Origin: Pseudomonas sp. DG56-2
GTDB lineage: Bacteria > Pseudomonadota > Gammaproteobacteria > Pseudomonadales > Pseudomonadaceae
DNA length: 64,000 bases
Direction: 5' to 3'
Assembly (NCBI RefSeq): GCF_004803755.1
Contig: NZ_CP032311.1
Location: forward strand, 946,501-1,010,500
Within the stretch, counting starts at the first letter, position 1, and the number at the start of each line of letters is the position of its first letter. Below are positions 26,559 to 36,121 of this stretch, in pieces. A program made the translations under genes and the position numbers. The notes below the pieces were generated by a model. That model did not search any database. It had not been told where the DNA came from and saw only the letters and a program-made list of their open reading frames with translations.

Positions 26559-27434
26559 CTAGCGTCTGAATGCAGCCCGGTACGCCCCAGGTGTTGCGCC
26601 CACGGCTTGGCGAAAGCGATTGCTGAAATGGCTGGCGCTGGCAAAGCCGCATTGCAAGGCCACTTCACTCAAGGCCAAGTCGCCAAAGCGCAGCAGGTGC
26701 CGGGCCATGGCCAGACGTCGGGCCAGCAGGTATTGATGGGGGGGAAGGCCAAAGCTCTCACGGAACATCCGCGCGAAGTGGTATTCGGACAAATTGCACT
26801 GCGACGCCAGTTCGCCAAGGCTCAGCGGCTGCTCCAGGTGGCCTTCGATGTATTCGCTTACGTGCCGCCGTTGATACGCGGCCAATCCGCCTTTAAGGCG
26901 CAGGCCGTGGCGCTGGCCAACCTGGCTGAGCACAGCATGATCGAGAATTTCATGGGCCAGGGTACTGGTCAGCAAGCGTTCGCCGGGTTCGTCCCAGTTC
27001 ATCGCGATCAATTGGCGAAAGCGCTGGGCTTGCTCGGGATCGTCCAGGAACGTGGCTTCCTGCAATTGCAGTTCGCGGGGTTCGCGGTCGAGTAGGCTGA
27101 TGCAGCCGAGGGCGAATTGCTCCTGGCTGATATACAGGTGCGCCAGGCGAATAGAGCCATTCACCACCCAATGTGAAGCCGAACCTGCAGGCATGATGCA
27201 AAGCTTGTCGGGCGCGCCTTTGTGGCTGGGCTGATCGCGGCGGAAAGTGCCGGTGCCGTCGGCGATATAGCAAGACAGTGTGTGGTGGCTGGGGGCTTCG
27301 TAGTCGCGGGCGTCGTGACGGTTGTTCCATAGGGCTGCAGCCAGGCCATCACCGAGGTCCGCGCTGTGTTCCAGGCGGGAATGGGGTGATTCGTGCATGG
27401 CTTTGAAGACTTGCAGCTGATCCAACGCGTTCAT
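26559..27434 (-). CDS. AraC-family transcriptional regulator
   Basis: This 291-residue protein has an N-terminal cupin-like sensing region (YIADGTGTFRRDQPSHKGAP) and two C-terminal AraC helix-turn-helix motifs (LSLGELASQCNLSEYHFARM; LALSEVALQCGFASASHFSN). It is divergent from the DMT transporter gene, with 137 bases between starts, so it may control that exporter. The 287 bases upstream of the DUF3597 gene and downstream of this one are AT-rich and hold nothing else I can support. Confidence 0.9.
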   Translation of the reverse strand: MNALDQLQVFKAMHESPHSRLEHSADLGDGLAAALWNNRHDARDYEAPSHHTLSCYIADGTGTFRRDQPSHKGAPDKLCIMPAGSASHWVVNGSIRLAHLYISQEQFALGCISLLDREPRELQLQEATFLDDPEQAQRFRQLIAMNWDEPGERLLTSTLAHEILDHAVLSQVGQRHGLRLKGGLAAYQRRHVSEYIEGHLEQPLSLGELASQCNLSEYHFARMFRESFGLPPHQYLLARRLAMARHLLRFGDLALSEVALQCGFASASHFSNRFRQAVGATPGAYRAAFRR

Positions 27435-27571
27435 GATCGATACCTCTGGGCATCATCCTACGCTGCTGTGCAATGACTGACAGCAGCACGCGCGGTAAAA
27501 GCGCAAGAATCTGCAAGCGCACCTCCGGGGAGAGGCCTGAGACTGAAGGCCTGGATGCGAGGAGCGCTGTC

Positions 27572-28474
27572 ATGAACCTGTCGTTGTACCTGTTGACCGT
27601 ATTGATCTGGGGTACCACCTGGATCGCCTTGAAACTTCAATTGGGCGTTGTCGCGATTCCGGTATCGATTGTCTATCGGTTTGCCCTCGCGGGGCTGATT
27701 CTGTTTGCCATTTTGCTGCTCAGCCGCCGCTTGCAACCGATGAGCCGGCGCGGCCACGGCATTTGTCTGGCCCAAGGCTTTTGCCTGTTCTGCGTTAACT
27801 TCATGTGTTTTTTGACGGCCAGTCAGTGGATTCCCAGCGGCTTGATCGCTGTGGTGTTCTCCACCGCGACCTTGTGGAATGCCCTTAACGCGCGGGTGTT
27901 CTTTGGCCAGAAGATCGCGGCCAATGTACTCGGTGGCGGCGCCTTGGGTTTGGCTGGGCTGGGTCTGCTGTTCTGGCCGGAGCTGTCGGGGCATGCCGCT
28001 AGTCCCGAAACCCTGATCGGTCTGGGCTTGGCGCTGCTGGGGACCTTGTGTTTCTCGGCGGGCAATATGCTCTCGAGCCTGCAACAGAAAGCCGGCTTGC
28101 GGCCGATGACCACCAACGCCTGGGGCATGCTCTACGGGGCCGGGATGTTGGCGGTGTATTGCCTGCTCAAGGGAATTCCCTTCGAGATGGAGTGGAATAC
28201 ACGCTACATCGGCTCGTTGATGTACTTGGTGATTCCGGGGTCGGTTATCGGCTTTACCGCCTACCTGACCTTGGTCGGGCGCATGGGACCGGAGCGGGCA
28301 GCGTACTGCACGGTGCTGTTTCCGTTGGTGGCGTTGAATGTCTCGGCGTTCTACGAAGGGTACCAGTGGACGGCACCGGCCCTGTTTGGTCTGGTGTTGG
28401 TGATGCTGGGGAACGTGTTGGTGTTCAGAAAACCCAAGCCCAAGACAACCGCTGCTGCGGTTGCCTTGAGGTAA
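27572..28474 (+). CDS. DMT-superfamily (EamA) transporter
   Basis: This inner-membrane protein has 300 residues and ten predicted helices in two EamA repeats (LSLYLLTVLIWGTTWIALKL at the start of the first; GLGLALLGTLCFSAGNMLSS at the start of the second). The WGTTW motif is typical of drug/metabolite exporters. The ATG at 27572 follows AGGAG; the in-frame upstream start at 27473 is not supported. The substrate is unknown; the adjacent AraC regulator is the likely controller. Confidence 0.88.
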   Translation: MNLSLYLLTVLIWGTTWIALKLQLGVVAIPVSIVYRFALAGLILFAILLLSRRLQPMSRRGHGICLAQGFCLFCVNFMCFLTASQWIPSGLIAVVFSTATLWNALNARVFFGQKIAANVLGGGALGLAGLGLLFWPELSGHAASPETLIGLGLALLGTLCFSAGNMLSSLQQKAGLRPMTTNAWGMLYGAGMLAVYCLLKGIPFEMEWNTRYIGSLMYLVIPGSVIGFTAYLTLVGRMGPERAAYCTVLFPLVALNVSAFYEGYQWTAPALFGLVLVMLGNVLVFRKPKPKTTAAAVALR

Positions 28475-28495
28475 AGTATTGCCCGGGCCTAGCGC

Positions 28496-29485
28496 TTAAG
28501 GGTTGCTGGGGGATGATTTCCACACCTGCGGATTGACCAGGTCCCGTGGACGTTCGCCCAGCAAGGCGCTGCGCAGGTTGTCGATGGCGCGGTTGGCCAT
28601 GGCCTCACGGGTTTCAGCCGTGGCGGAGCCGACGTGCGGTAGGGTCAGGGCGTTGGGCAGTTGGAACAGCGCTGATTCAGTCAGCGGTTCTTTCTCGTAG
28701 ACGTCCAGCCCGGCACCGCGAATGGTGCCCTCGCGCAGGGCTTCGACCAGAGCCGCTTCATCCACCACCGGCCCGCGGGACACGTTGATCAAAAACGCGC
28801 TGGATTTCATCAATTGCAATTCACGGCTGCTGATCAGGTGCTTGGTCTGGGCGCCGAGCGGCACCACCAGGCAGACGAAATCGGCTTCAGCCAACAGCTC
28901 GTCAAGGCTGCGAAACTGGGCGCCGAGTTCCTGTTCCAATGCCGTCTTGCGCGAGTTGCCGCTGTAGATGATCGGCATGTTGAAGCCGAAGTGTCCACGC
29001 CGGGCAATTGCCGCGCCAATGTTGCCGAGGCCCACGATCCCCAAGGTTTTACCGTGTACATCGCTACCGAACTGCGCCGGCCCGACCGTGGCCTGCCAGT
29101 GCCCGGCCTTGGTCCAGGCGTCCAGTTCGGCAATACGGCGGGCGCAGCCCATGAGCAGGGCAAAGCCCAGGTCGGCCGTGCTTTCGGTGAGTACGTCGGG
29201 GGTATTGGTCAGGGCCAGGCCGCGCTGATTGAAGTAGTTCAGGTCGTAGTTGTCATAGCCCACCGACACACTCGACACCACTTCCAGCTTGCTGGCATTG
29301 GCCAGTTGCGCTTCACCGAGTTTGCGACCGACGCCGATCAGGCCGTGGGCCTCGGGCAAGGCTTCGTTGAATTGGGCGCTGATGTCGCCGAGCTTGGGAT
29401 TGGGGACGATTACGTTGAAGTCTTGCTGCAGGCGTTCGACCATCGCCGGGGTAATACGGCTGAAGGCAAGGACGGTCTTTTTCAT
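28496..29485 (-). CDS. NAD(P)-dependent 2-hydroxyacid dehydrogenase (GhrB / 2-ketogluconate reductase-like)
   Basis: This 329-residue cytoplasmic enzyme has the D-2-hydroxyacid dehydrogenase plan: a Rossmann glycine motif (LGIVGLGNIGAAIA), catalytic arginine region (LINVSRGPVVDEAALVEALR), glutamate in GAGLDVYEKEP and histidine in LPHVGSAT. SVSVGYDNYDL is typical of the glyoxylate/hydroxypyruvate and 2-ketogluconate reductase group. The exact substrate (glyoxylate, hydroxypyruvate or 2-ketogluconate) cannot be fixed. It is transcribed in the same direction as the upstream LysR gene, 73 bases away. Confidence 0.88.
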   Translation of the reverse strand: MKKTVLAFSRITPAMVERLQQDFNVIVPNPKLGDISAQFNEALPEAHGLIGVGRKLGEAQLANASKLEVVSSVSVGYDNYDLNYFNQRGLALTNTPDVLTESTADLGFALLMGCARRIAELDAWTKAGHWQATVGPAQFGSDVHGKTLGIVGLGNIGAAIARRGHFGFNMPIIYSGNSRKTALEQELGAQFRSLDELLAEADFVCLVVPLGAQTKHLISSRELQLMKSSAFLINVSRGPVVDEAALVEALREGTIRGAGLDVYEKEPLTESALFQLPNALTLPHVGSATAETREAMANRAIDNLRSALLGERPRDLVNPQVWKSSPSNP

Positions 29486-29558
29486 CGGCGAAATCTCTGC
29501 TGGCGGTGGAGAATGGGTAGCACGCTATCATTCCCCGCCGCCTCTGTGCAGCAAGATT

Positions 29559-30506
29559 TCAGTTGGCGATCAGCAACTCGTGAGTCTTGAGGTCGGCCTC
29601 GTGGGCTGCAAGGATTTCCGGCAGCGAATTGCGCAGGTACTCGACCCAGGTCTTGATCTTCGCATCCAGGTATTGGCGCGATGGGTAGATCGCGTACAGG
29701 TTCAATTCCTGCAGGCGGTAGTCGGGCATTACCCGAACCAGCGATCCGTCACGCAGCCCGTCTATGGCCGAGTAGATCGGCAACACACCAACCCCCATGC
29801 CACTGCGGATGGCGGCTTTCATCGCGTCGGCCGAGTTCACCTGGAACGGTGCCTGGGTAATGTTGACCACTTCCTGGCCTTCCGGACCGTCGAACAGCCA
29901 CTTCTCCAGGGGAATCACCGGGCTGACCATGCGCAGGCAGGCATGATTGAGCAGATCGCCGGGCTTGTGCGCCACGCCGTGGCGTTTCACGTACTCGGGC
30001 GAGGCGCAGACGATGCTGTAGGTGATGCCCAGGCGCTGAGACACGAAGCCCGAGTCCGGCAGCTCGCTGGCCAACACGATGGAGACGTCATAGCCTTCGT
30101 CGAGCAAGTCTGGCACGCGGTTGGCCATGGTCAGGTCAAAGGTGACGTCCGGATGGGTTTCGCGGTAGCGAGCAATGGCATCGATGACAAAATGCTGGCC
30201 GACGCCGGTCATCGAATGCACTTTCAATTGCCCTGCCGGACGGGCATGGGCATCGCTGGCCTCGGCTTCGGCTTCCTCGACATACGTAAGGATCTGTTCG
30301 CAGCGCATCAGGTAGCGCTTGCCAGCTTCGGTCAAGGCGATGCGGCGGGTGGTGCGGTTGAGCAGGCGGGTTTGCAGATGGGCTTCAAGATTGGAAACCG
30401 CCCGTGAGACGTTGGCGGTGGTTGTATCCAGTTGCACAGCCGCGGCGGTAAAGCTGCCGACTTGGGCTACACAGCTAAAAGCACGCATGTTTTGCAGGGT
30501 GTCCAT
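29559..30506 (-). CDS. LysR-family regulator, divergent from the FUSC efflux operon
   Basis: This 315-residue regulator has an N-terminal winged HTH (SFTAAAVQLDTTTANVSRAV, followed by LEAHLQTRLLNRTTRRIALT) and a PBP-like effector domain (QLKVHSMTGVGQHFVIDAIA). It is transcribed away from the outer membrane protein gene at 30693 with 186 bases between starts. That is the usual geometry for a LysR activator of an AaeAB-type exporter. Confidence 0.9.
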   Translation of the reverse strand: MDTLQNMRAFSCVAQVGSFTAAAVQLDTTTANVSRAVSNLEAHLQTRLLNRTTRRIALTEAGKRYLMRCEQILTYVEEAEAEASDAHARPAGQLKVHSMTGVGQHFVIDAIARYRETHPDVTFDLTMANRVPDLLDEGYDVSIVLASELPDSGFVSQRLGITYSIVCASPEYVKRHGVAHKPGDLLNHACLRMVSPVIPLEKWLFDGPEGQEVVNITQAPFQVNSADAMKAAIRSGMGVGVLPIYSAIDGLRDGSLVRVMPDYRLQELNLYAIYPSRQYLDAKIKTWVEYLRNSLPEILAAHEADLKTHELLIAN

Positions 30507-30692
30507 GGGTCGCTCTCAAAGTAGACGACAAATTGTGACATGAAGTTGCCGGGCCGGTCTTCAGACTAAAGCCGGATTATCACTGTTTTCGTAACAAAGA
30601 TTCGCAGTAATACACGCTTATCGCCAGCACAGCCGCCCCATAGAATTGCGTCTCCAAGCGTCATCCACCTTCTATGTCGGGAATTCGCAGCT

Positions 30693-32219
30693 GTGCCGCG
30701 TCGCATCATCAGAGCGCTGAATGCGCTCAGTGTCTGTGCCCTTAGCTTGACCTTGAGCGGCTGTATCGGAACTTGGGGCATTGCCCCGCAAAGCAAGACG
30801 CTGCAAGCCAATACCCTCACCACCGACGAGGCGATCCGCGAGGCCGCCCGCGATGCCCACTGGCCCGACCAGCAGTGGTGGCGCGCCTATGGCGACCCAC
30901 AACTGGACCGCTGGATAGCGCTGGCCGTAAACGACAGCCCGAGCATGGCCATGGCCGCGGCGCGTGTGCGTGAGGCCAAGGCCATGGCTGGCGTGGTCGA
31001 GTCTGCCGAAAAACTGCAAGTGAACGGCGAGTCGACGCTCAAGCGCCACAATTGGCCGCAAGACCAGTTCTACGGGCCAGGGGCACTGTCCGGGGCCAAC
31101 ACCTGGGACAACAATGCCGCGCTGGGCTTCAGTTACGCCCTGGACCTGTGGGGGCGCGAACGCAATGCCAGTGAACAGGCCGTGGACATGGCCCATATGA
31201 GTGCCGCGCAGTTGCGCCAGGCGCAGCTGGAGCTACAGAACAACATCGTCAAGGTGTACATCCAACTGTCCCTGCACTTCGCCCAGTACGACATTGTCAA
31301 AGCCGAACTTGAGCAGCAGGAGCAGATTCTGGCTCTGGCGCAACGGCGCCTGGCCGGGGGTATCGGTACGCACTTCGAAGTCAGCCAGGCGCAGACGCCG
31401 CTGCCGGAAACCCATCGTCAGCTCGATGCCCTGCATGAAGAAATCGCCCTGGCGCGAAACCAGCTGGCGGCACTGGCGGGCAAAGGTCCAGGGGAGGGCG
31501 CGCAATTGCAGCGTCCGCAATTGTCCCTCGGGGCGGCGTTGAAACTGCCCTCGGCCATGCCCGCCGAGTTGGTCGGCCAGCGTCCAGATGTGGTCGCCAG
31601 TCGCTGGCAGGTCGCGGCCCAGGCGCGCGGTATCGATGTCGCCCATGCCGGCTTCTTCCCCAATGTCGATCTGGTCGGTGGTTTGGGTTTCATGGCCACA
31701 GGCGGTGGTGCGCTGGAATTTCTCACCGGGCGCAAGTTCAACTACAACGTCGGCCCGGCCATCAGCCTGCCGGTGTTCGACGGCGGTCGTCTGCGCTCGC
31801 AGTTGGGTGTGGCATCGGCCGGTTATGACATGGCAGTGGCGCGTTACAACCAGACTGTGGTCGAGGCGCTCAAGGATGTTTCCGATCAGTTGATTCGTCG
31901 CGAGTCGATGAAAGAGCAGCAGCACTTTGCTGCCGAGTCGGTGGCCTCGGCGCAGAAAACCTACGACATCGCCATGATTGCCTTTCAACGGGGTCTTACC
32001 GATTACCTCAATGTGCTCAATGCGCAAACCTTGCTGTTTCGCCAGCAGCAGATTCAGCAGCAGGTCCAGGCTGCTCGCCTGACTGCGCACGCCGAGTTGG
32101 TCACGGCCCTCGGCGGTGGCCTGGGCGCCGGCAACGATGTGCCGAGCGAAGATAAACAACAGGCGCCGAAAACCCCGGCGACCCTAGCGCTCTTCGACAA
32201 GCCGGACTCTGCCGAATGA
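30693..32219 (+). CDS. Outer membrane efflux lipoprotein (NodT/OprM family)
   Basis: This 508-residue TolC-like channel has a lipobox (LTLSGC, Cys about residue 24), two efflux repeats (QWWRAYGDPQLDRWIALAVN; QVAAQARGIDVAHAGFFPNV) and helical coiled segments. The NodT family inserts a lipid-anchored trimer into the outer membrane. The start is GTG. Its stop overlaps the FUSC gene start (ATGA), so it heads a four-gene operon. Confidence 0.92.
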   Translation: MPRRIIRALNALSVCALSLTLSGCIGTWGIAPQSKTLQANTLTTDEAIREAARDAHWPDQQWWRAYGDPQLDRWIALAVNDSPSMAMAAARVREAKAMAGVVESAEKLQVNGESTLKRHNWPQDQFYGPGALSGANTWDNNAALGFSYALDLWGRERNASEQAVDMAHMSAAQLRQAQLELQNNIVKVYIQLSLHFAQYDIVKAELEQQEQILALAQRRLAGGIGTHFEVSQAQTPLPETHRQLDALHEEIALARNQLAALAGKGPGEGAQLQRPQLSLGAALKLPSAMPAELVGQRPDVVASRWQVAAQARGIDVAHAGFFPNVDLVGGLGFMATGGGALEFLTGRKFNYNVGPAISLPVFDGGRLRSQLGVASAGYDMAVARYNQTVVEALKDVSDQLIRRESMKEQQHFAAESVASAQKTYDIAMIAFQRGLTDYLNVLNAQTLLFRQQQIQQQVQAARLTAHAELVTALGGGLGAGNDVPSEDKQQAPKTPATLALFDKPDSAE

Positions 32220-34402
32220 GCGCTCTGACACTGCCGTTTCGCTGGCTGGGCTCCCTTGAATGGCGCCGTGGCTTCTTTGAGTGGGCGCGCACCGACGGGG
32301 TCACCTGGGTCTATATTTTCAAGGTCCTGAGCGCCGCTTTCCTCACCTTGTGGCTGGCCATGCGCCTGGAGCTGCCGCAGCCGCGCACCGCGATGATCAC
32401 CGTGTTCATCGTTATGCAGCCGCAGAGTGGGCATGTTTTTGCCAAGAGCTTCTGGCGCCTGCTCGGCACCCTGGCCGGCTCCTCGATGATGGTCGCCTTG
32501 ATCGCGCTGTTCCCGCAGAACACCGAACTGTTCCTGCCAAGCCTGGCGGTGTGGGTTGGCTTGTGCTCGGCGGGCGCGATGCGTTATCGAACCTTCCGCG
32601 CCTACGGCTTTGTGCTGGCGGGCTACACCGCGGCAATGGTCGGCCTGCCGGCGCTACAACACCCCGACGGAGCGTTCATGGCCGCGGTTTGGCGGGTGCT
32701 GGAAATTTCCTTGGGGATATTGGTATCGACACTGGTCAGCGCCGCGATCCTGCCACAGTCGGCCAGCGCGGCAATGCGCAACGCCCTGTACCAGCGCTTT
32801 GGTGTGTTTGCCAGCTTTGTCGTCGAAGGTTTGCGCGGTGACAGTCAGCGCGATCGTTTCGAAAGCAGCAATGTGCGCTTTATCGCCGAGGCCGTGGGCC
32901 TGGAAAGCCTGCGCAATGTCACCGCCTTCGAAGACCCGCACATGCGCCGACGCAACGGTCGGTTGGGGCGCATGAATAGCGAGTTCATGGCCATTACCAC
33001 GCGTTTCAATGCACTGCACCAATTGCTCGAGCGCCTGCGTCTGCGCGGTCCGCTGCAAATCACCACGGCTATTGAGCCGGGCCTGCAGGCGTTGACCGAG
33101 CTGCTCGATGTCTATGCCGGACGGGCGCTGACCAACGCCGATGCTGCGCGCCTTGCCGAGCAATTGGCGGCCTTCAAGGAAGGCTTGCCGGAGCGGGTAC
33201 GCAGCATGCGCGCCGCCTACGTCGAGACGGGGCCGAGCGAGTCCGATTTGCTCGACTTCCACACCGCCTACGAGTTGCTCTACCGCTTTGTCGACGACCT
33301 GCACAGCTATGCCCTGACGCATGCCTCGCTGGCCGAACACAACCATGCCCGCGAGCAGTGGGACGAGCCTTATGTGGCGCAGACTGACTGGATGGTGTCG
33401 CTGGCAGCGGGGCTGCGTGCGTCCTTCATCCTGTTGGTGCTGGGCAGTTTCTGGATTCTCACGGCCTGGCCCAGTGGTGCGATCATGACCTTGATTGCCG
33501 CCGCCACGGTGGGCTTGTCGGCCGCGTCTCCGAACCCCAAGCGTATGTCGTTCCAGATGGCTTGCGGAACCTTGATCGGCGCCTTTATCGGCTTTTTCGA
33601 AACCTTCTTTGTGTTTCCCTGGATCGATGGCTTTGCATTGTTGTGCGTGGTGCTGGCACCGGTGTTCGTGCTCGGCGCTTTCCTCGCCTCACGCCCGGCT
33701 TATGCCGGTGTCGGCCTGGGCTTGCTGATCTTCTTTGCCACCGGCTCAGTGCCGAATAACCTGACCGTGTACAACCCGTACGACTTCATCAATGACTACA
33801 TCGCCATGGTCATCGGCATGTTGGTGTGTGCCGCTGCCGGGGCGATCATCCTGCCGCCGAACAGCCGTTGGCTGTGGAGCCGGCTGGAGCTCGATCTGCG
33901 CAGCCAGGTGTTGTTTGCCATTAGCGGCCGCCTGCGCGGCCTGGGCTCGGCCTTCGAAAGCCGCACCCGCGACCTGCTGCACCAGGCCTATGGCCTGGCG
34001 GTGGGCAAGCCGCAGGTGCAAAGCAAGTTGTTGGGCTGGATGTTCCTGGTGCTGGAAGTCGGCCACGCGATCATCGAGCTGCGCAAGGAACAGGCCATTT
34101 TGCCGGTGCATCCTTGCTACGCCGAGTCGCAGTCCTGGCGCCTGGCAATCCGTGTGATGGGGCGTGCCCTGGCACGGTTGTTCCTGCAACCGAACGCGAG
34201 TAATCACGAGCGGGCGCTAGTCGCCGTCGACCACGCCATCAGCCGCGTGCAGGCCACCGACGAACCCTTTGCCCGGCACTTTGACACCTCGGCTTTGCGT
34301 CGCGTGCAGAGCTACCTGCATTTCATCCGTACTTCGCTGCTCGACCCCCAGTCGCCGCTGGCCGCAATGGCTCCGGCCCAAGGACTGCACCATGCCCCGT
34401 GA
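32216..34402 (+). CDS. FUSC-family inner membrane exporter (AaeB-like)
   Basis: This 728-residue protein has the two membrane blocks typical of the FUSC family. The first covers about residues 35-175 (AAFLTLWLAMRLELPQPRTA) and the second about 395-550 (LAAGLRASFILLVLGSFWIL). A soluble helical region of about 200 residues lies between them and another at the C-terminus. AaeB of E. coli exports aromatic carboxylic acids with the HlyD protein AaeA; here DUF1656 and a channel are added. It overlaps the DUF1656 gene by 11 bp. Confidence 0.9.
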   Translation: MSALTLPFRWLGSLEWRRGFFEWARTDGVTWVYIFKVLSAAFLTLWLAMRLELPQPRTAMITVFIVMQPQSGHVFAKSFWRLLGTLAGSSMMVALIALFPQNTELFLPSLAVWVGLCSAGAMRYRTFRAYGFVLAGYTAAMVGLPALQHPDGAFMAAVWRVLEISLGILVSTLVSAAILPQSASAAMRNALYQRFGVFASFVVEGLRGDSQRDRFESSNVRFIAEAVGLESLRNVTAFEDPHMRRRNGRLGRMNSEFMAITTRFNALHQLLERLRLRGPLQITTAIEPGLQALTELLDVYAGRALTNADAARLAEQLAAFKEGLPERVRSMRAAYVETGPSESDLLDFHTAYELLYRFVDDLHSYALTHASLAEHNHAREQWDEPYVAQTDWMVSLAAGLRASFILLVLGSFWILTAWPSGAIMTLIAAATVGLSAASPNPKRMSFQMACGTLIGAFIGFFETFFVFPWIDGFALLCVVLAPVFVLGAFLASRPAYAGVGLGLLIFFATGSVPNNLTVYNPYDFINDYIAMVIGMLVCAAAGAIILPPNSRWLWSRLELDLRSQVLFAISGRLRGLGSAFESRTRDLLHQAYGLAVGKPQVQSKLLGWMFLVLEVGHAIIELRKEQAILPVHPCYAESQSWRLAIRVMGRALARLFLQPNASNHERALVAVDHAISRVQATDEPFARHFDTSALRRVQSYLHFIRTSLLDPQSPLAAMAPAQGLHHAP

Positions 34403-34592
34403 AATCGCCTTCCATGGCGTCTATATGCCGACCATGACCCTGATGTTTGTGCTTGCCGCCGGGCTTGCCTGGGGCCTGGATCGGTTTATCGCCAGCTACG
34501 ACGGCTATCGCTTCTTCTGGCATCCGGCACTGCTGCGCCTGTGCCTATTTATCTGCCTGTTCGGTTCCATGGCCCTGACTCTCTACCGTTGA
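34392..34592 (+). CDS. DUF1656 small inner membrane protein (AaeX-like)
   Basis: This 66-residue protein has two hydrophobic helices (MTLMFVLAAGLAWGLDRFIA; LLRLCLFICLFGSMALTLY) and the conserved start EIAFHGVYMP. DUF1656/AaeX proteins almost always sit between FUSC and HlyD genes in aromatic-acid exporters; their role is unknown. It overlaps the FUSC gene and is followed by the HlyD gene after 11 bases. Confidence 0.9.
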   Translation: MPREIAFHGVYMPTMTLMFVLAAGLAWGLDRFIASYDGYRFFWHPALLRLCLFICLFGSMALTLYR

Positions 34593-34603
34593 GACCCCTG
34601 TTG

Positions 34604-35470
34604 ATGAAAAAGTTTTTCAGCCTGATCGCCACCTTGCTCGTGTTGGCTGCTGCCGTGGCCATCGGCCGCCAGCTGTGGGTGCACTACATGAACACGCCCT
34701 GGACACGTGACGGGCGGGTACGCGCCGATATCATCAATGTGGCCGCCGATGTGCCGGGCTATGTCGTTGACGTACCGGTGCGCGACAACCAGTTGGTGAA
34801 GAAGGGCGATGTGCTGATGCAGATCGACCCCGAACACTATCAAGTGGCGGTCAAGCAGGCCCAGGCCCTGGTCGCCTCCCGCAAGGCCACCTGGGAGATG
34901 CGCAAGGTCAACGCACATCGGCGTGCCGATATGGACAACCTGGTGATTTCCCGCGAGAACCGCGACGACGCCAGCAACATTGCCAACTCGGCGCTGGCCG
35001 ATTATCAACACGCCCAGGCGCAACTGGCAGCGGCCGAGCTGGATCTTAAACGCACCACGATTCTCGCCACAGTCGATGGCTACGTCACCAACCTCAATGT
35101 GCATCGCGGTGACTACGCACGGACCGGTGAGCCGAAAATGGCGGTGGTCGACAAGGATTCGTTCTGGGTCTACGGCTTCTTCGAAGAGACCAAGCTGCCC
35201 CATGTGAAAGTGGGCGACCAGGCTGAGCTGCAAATGATGAGCGGTGAAGTGCTCAAGGGCCATGTGGAGAGTATTTCCCGCGGCATCTACGACCGCGATA
35301 ACCCCGAAAGCCGTGAGCTGATCGCTGACGTCAACCCAACCTTCAACTGGGTGCGCCTGGCCCAGCGGGTGCCGGTGCGGATTCACATCGATGAAGTGCC
35401 GGAAGGCTTCCTGCTGGCGGCGGGGACCACCTGCACCGTGGTGGTCAAACCGCAGCAGGACCCAGGCTGA
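34604..35470 (+). CDS. HlyD-family membrane fusion protein (AaeA-like)
   Basis: This 288-residue periplasmic adaptor has an N-terminal anchor (FSLIATLLVLAAAVAIGRQL), the conserved TPWTRDGRVRAD motif of AaeA-type proteins, lipoyl halves (VAADVPGYVVDVPVRDNQLV ... TTILATVDGYVTNLNVHRGD) and a short coiled-coil hairpin between them. It completes a tripartite exporter. The start is chosen by family similarity; the ribosome site is weak, consistent with coupling to the gene upstream. Confidence 0.92.
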   Translation: MKKFFSLIATLLVLAAAVAIGRQLWVHYMNTPWTRDGRVRADIINVAADVPGYVVDVPVRDNQLVKKGDVLMQIDPEHYQVAVKQAQALVASRKATWEMRKVNAHRRADMDNLVISRENRDDASNIANSALADYQHAQAQLAAAELDLKRTTILATVDGYVTNLNVHRGDYARTGEPKMAVVDKDSFWVYGFFEETKLPHVKVGDQAELQMMSGEVLKGHVESISRGIYDRDNPESRELIADVNPTFNWVRLAQRVPVRIHIDEVPEGFLLAAGTTCTVVVKPQQDPG

Positions 35471-35510
35471 AACAATCCTGTCGATAGCCTGTAGGGGCGG
35501 GGGAATTTCT

Positions 35511-35963
35511 TCAGGCTTTGCGCGAGTCCACCAGCACCGGGCAGTTCACTTGATCAATGACCTTGTTGCTGATCGACGGGTCCAGCAAGCGCCCCAGTCG
35601 ATTCAAATGGCGATGGCCCATAAGGATCAACGCACAATCGAGCCGCTGGGCTTCGCTGACGATCGCCGCCACGGGGTCGTCCTGAGCCAGCTTGCCTTCA
35701 CTTTCGAAGCCAAAGCCGCGCAAACTTTTCAGTGCCCGTTGGACTGCGCCAACCGCGTGGCGCTGTTCTTCGGTGGCGGCCGGAAACTCCTGTTGCTCGT
35801 ATAAGCTTATCGCCCCAGGGCCATCGCTGAGCGAGAAGGCTCCGTCGATGGCCAGTAGCACATGCAGGCGGTGGCGGTTGGGCTGGCAGTACTGTCGGGC
35901 CAGTTCCAGCAGTCCTTGGCAGGCGCTGGAACCATCAATGGCAATCAGGACGGGGCTGAGCAT
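35511..35963 (-). CDS. Universal stress protein (UspA family)
   Basis: From the ATG at 35963 (GGAG seven bases upstream) this is 150 residues, the usual UspA length. It begins MLSPVLIAIDGSSACQGLLE and has the nucleotide-binding pattern near the end (ALILMGHRHLNRLGRLLDPS ... VNCPVLV). Longer in-frame starts (36009 or 36320) add sequence unlike the family. It sits alone between the two exporters and is convergent with the HlyD gene. Confidence 0.85.
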   Translation of the reverse strand: MLSPVLIAIDGSSACQGLLELARQYCQPNRHRLHVLLAIDGAFSLSDGPGAISLYEQQEFPAATEEQRHAVGAVQRALKSLRGFGFESEGKLAQDDPVAAIVSEAQRLDCALILMGHRHLNRLGRLLDPSISNKVIDQVNCPVLVDSRKA

Positions 35964-36121
35964 GCAGGGCTCCACGGGGCAAGTTGCGAGCCGGTCATTG
36001 TTGGCCATAGGGTCGGGCGGATAAATGGCTTGGCATGCACTGTGTAGTTGTGTGCAGCGCAACTCGAAGGCTACTGTCGAGCTGTTAACATGAGGCCTTC
36101 CCAGCCTTTGGATGCCTGGCA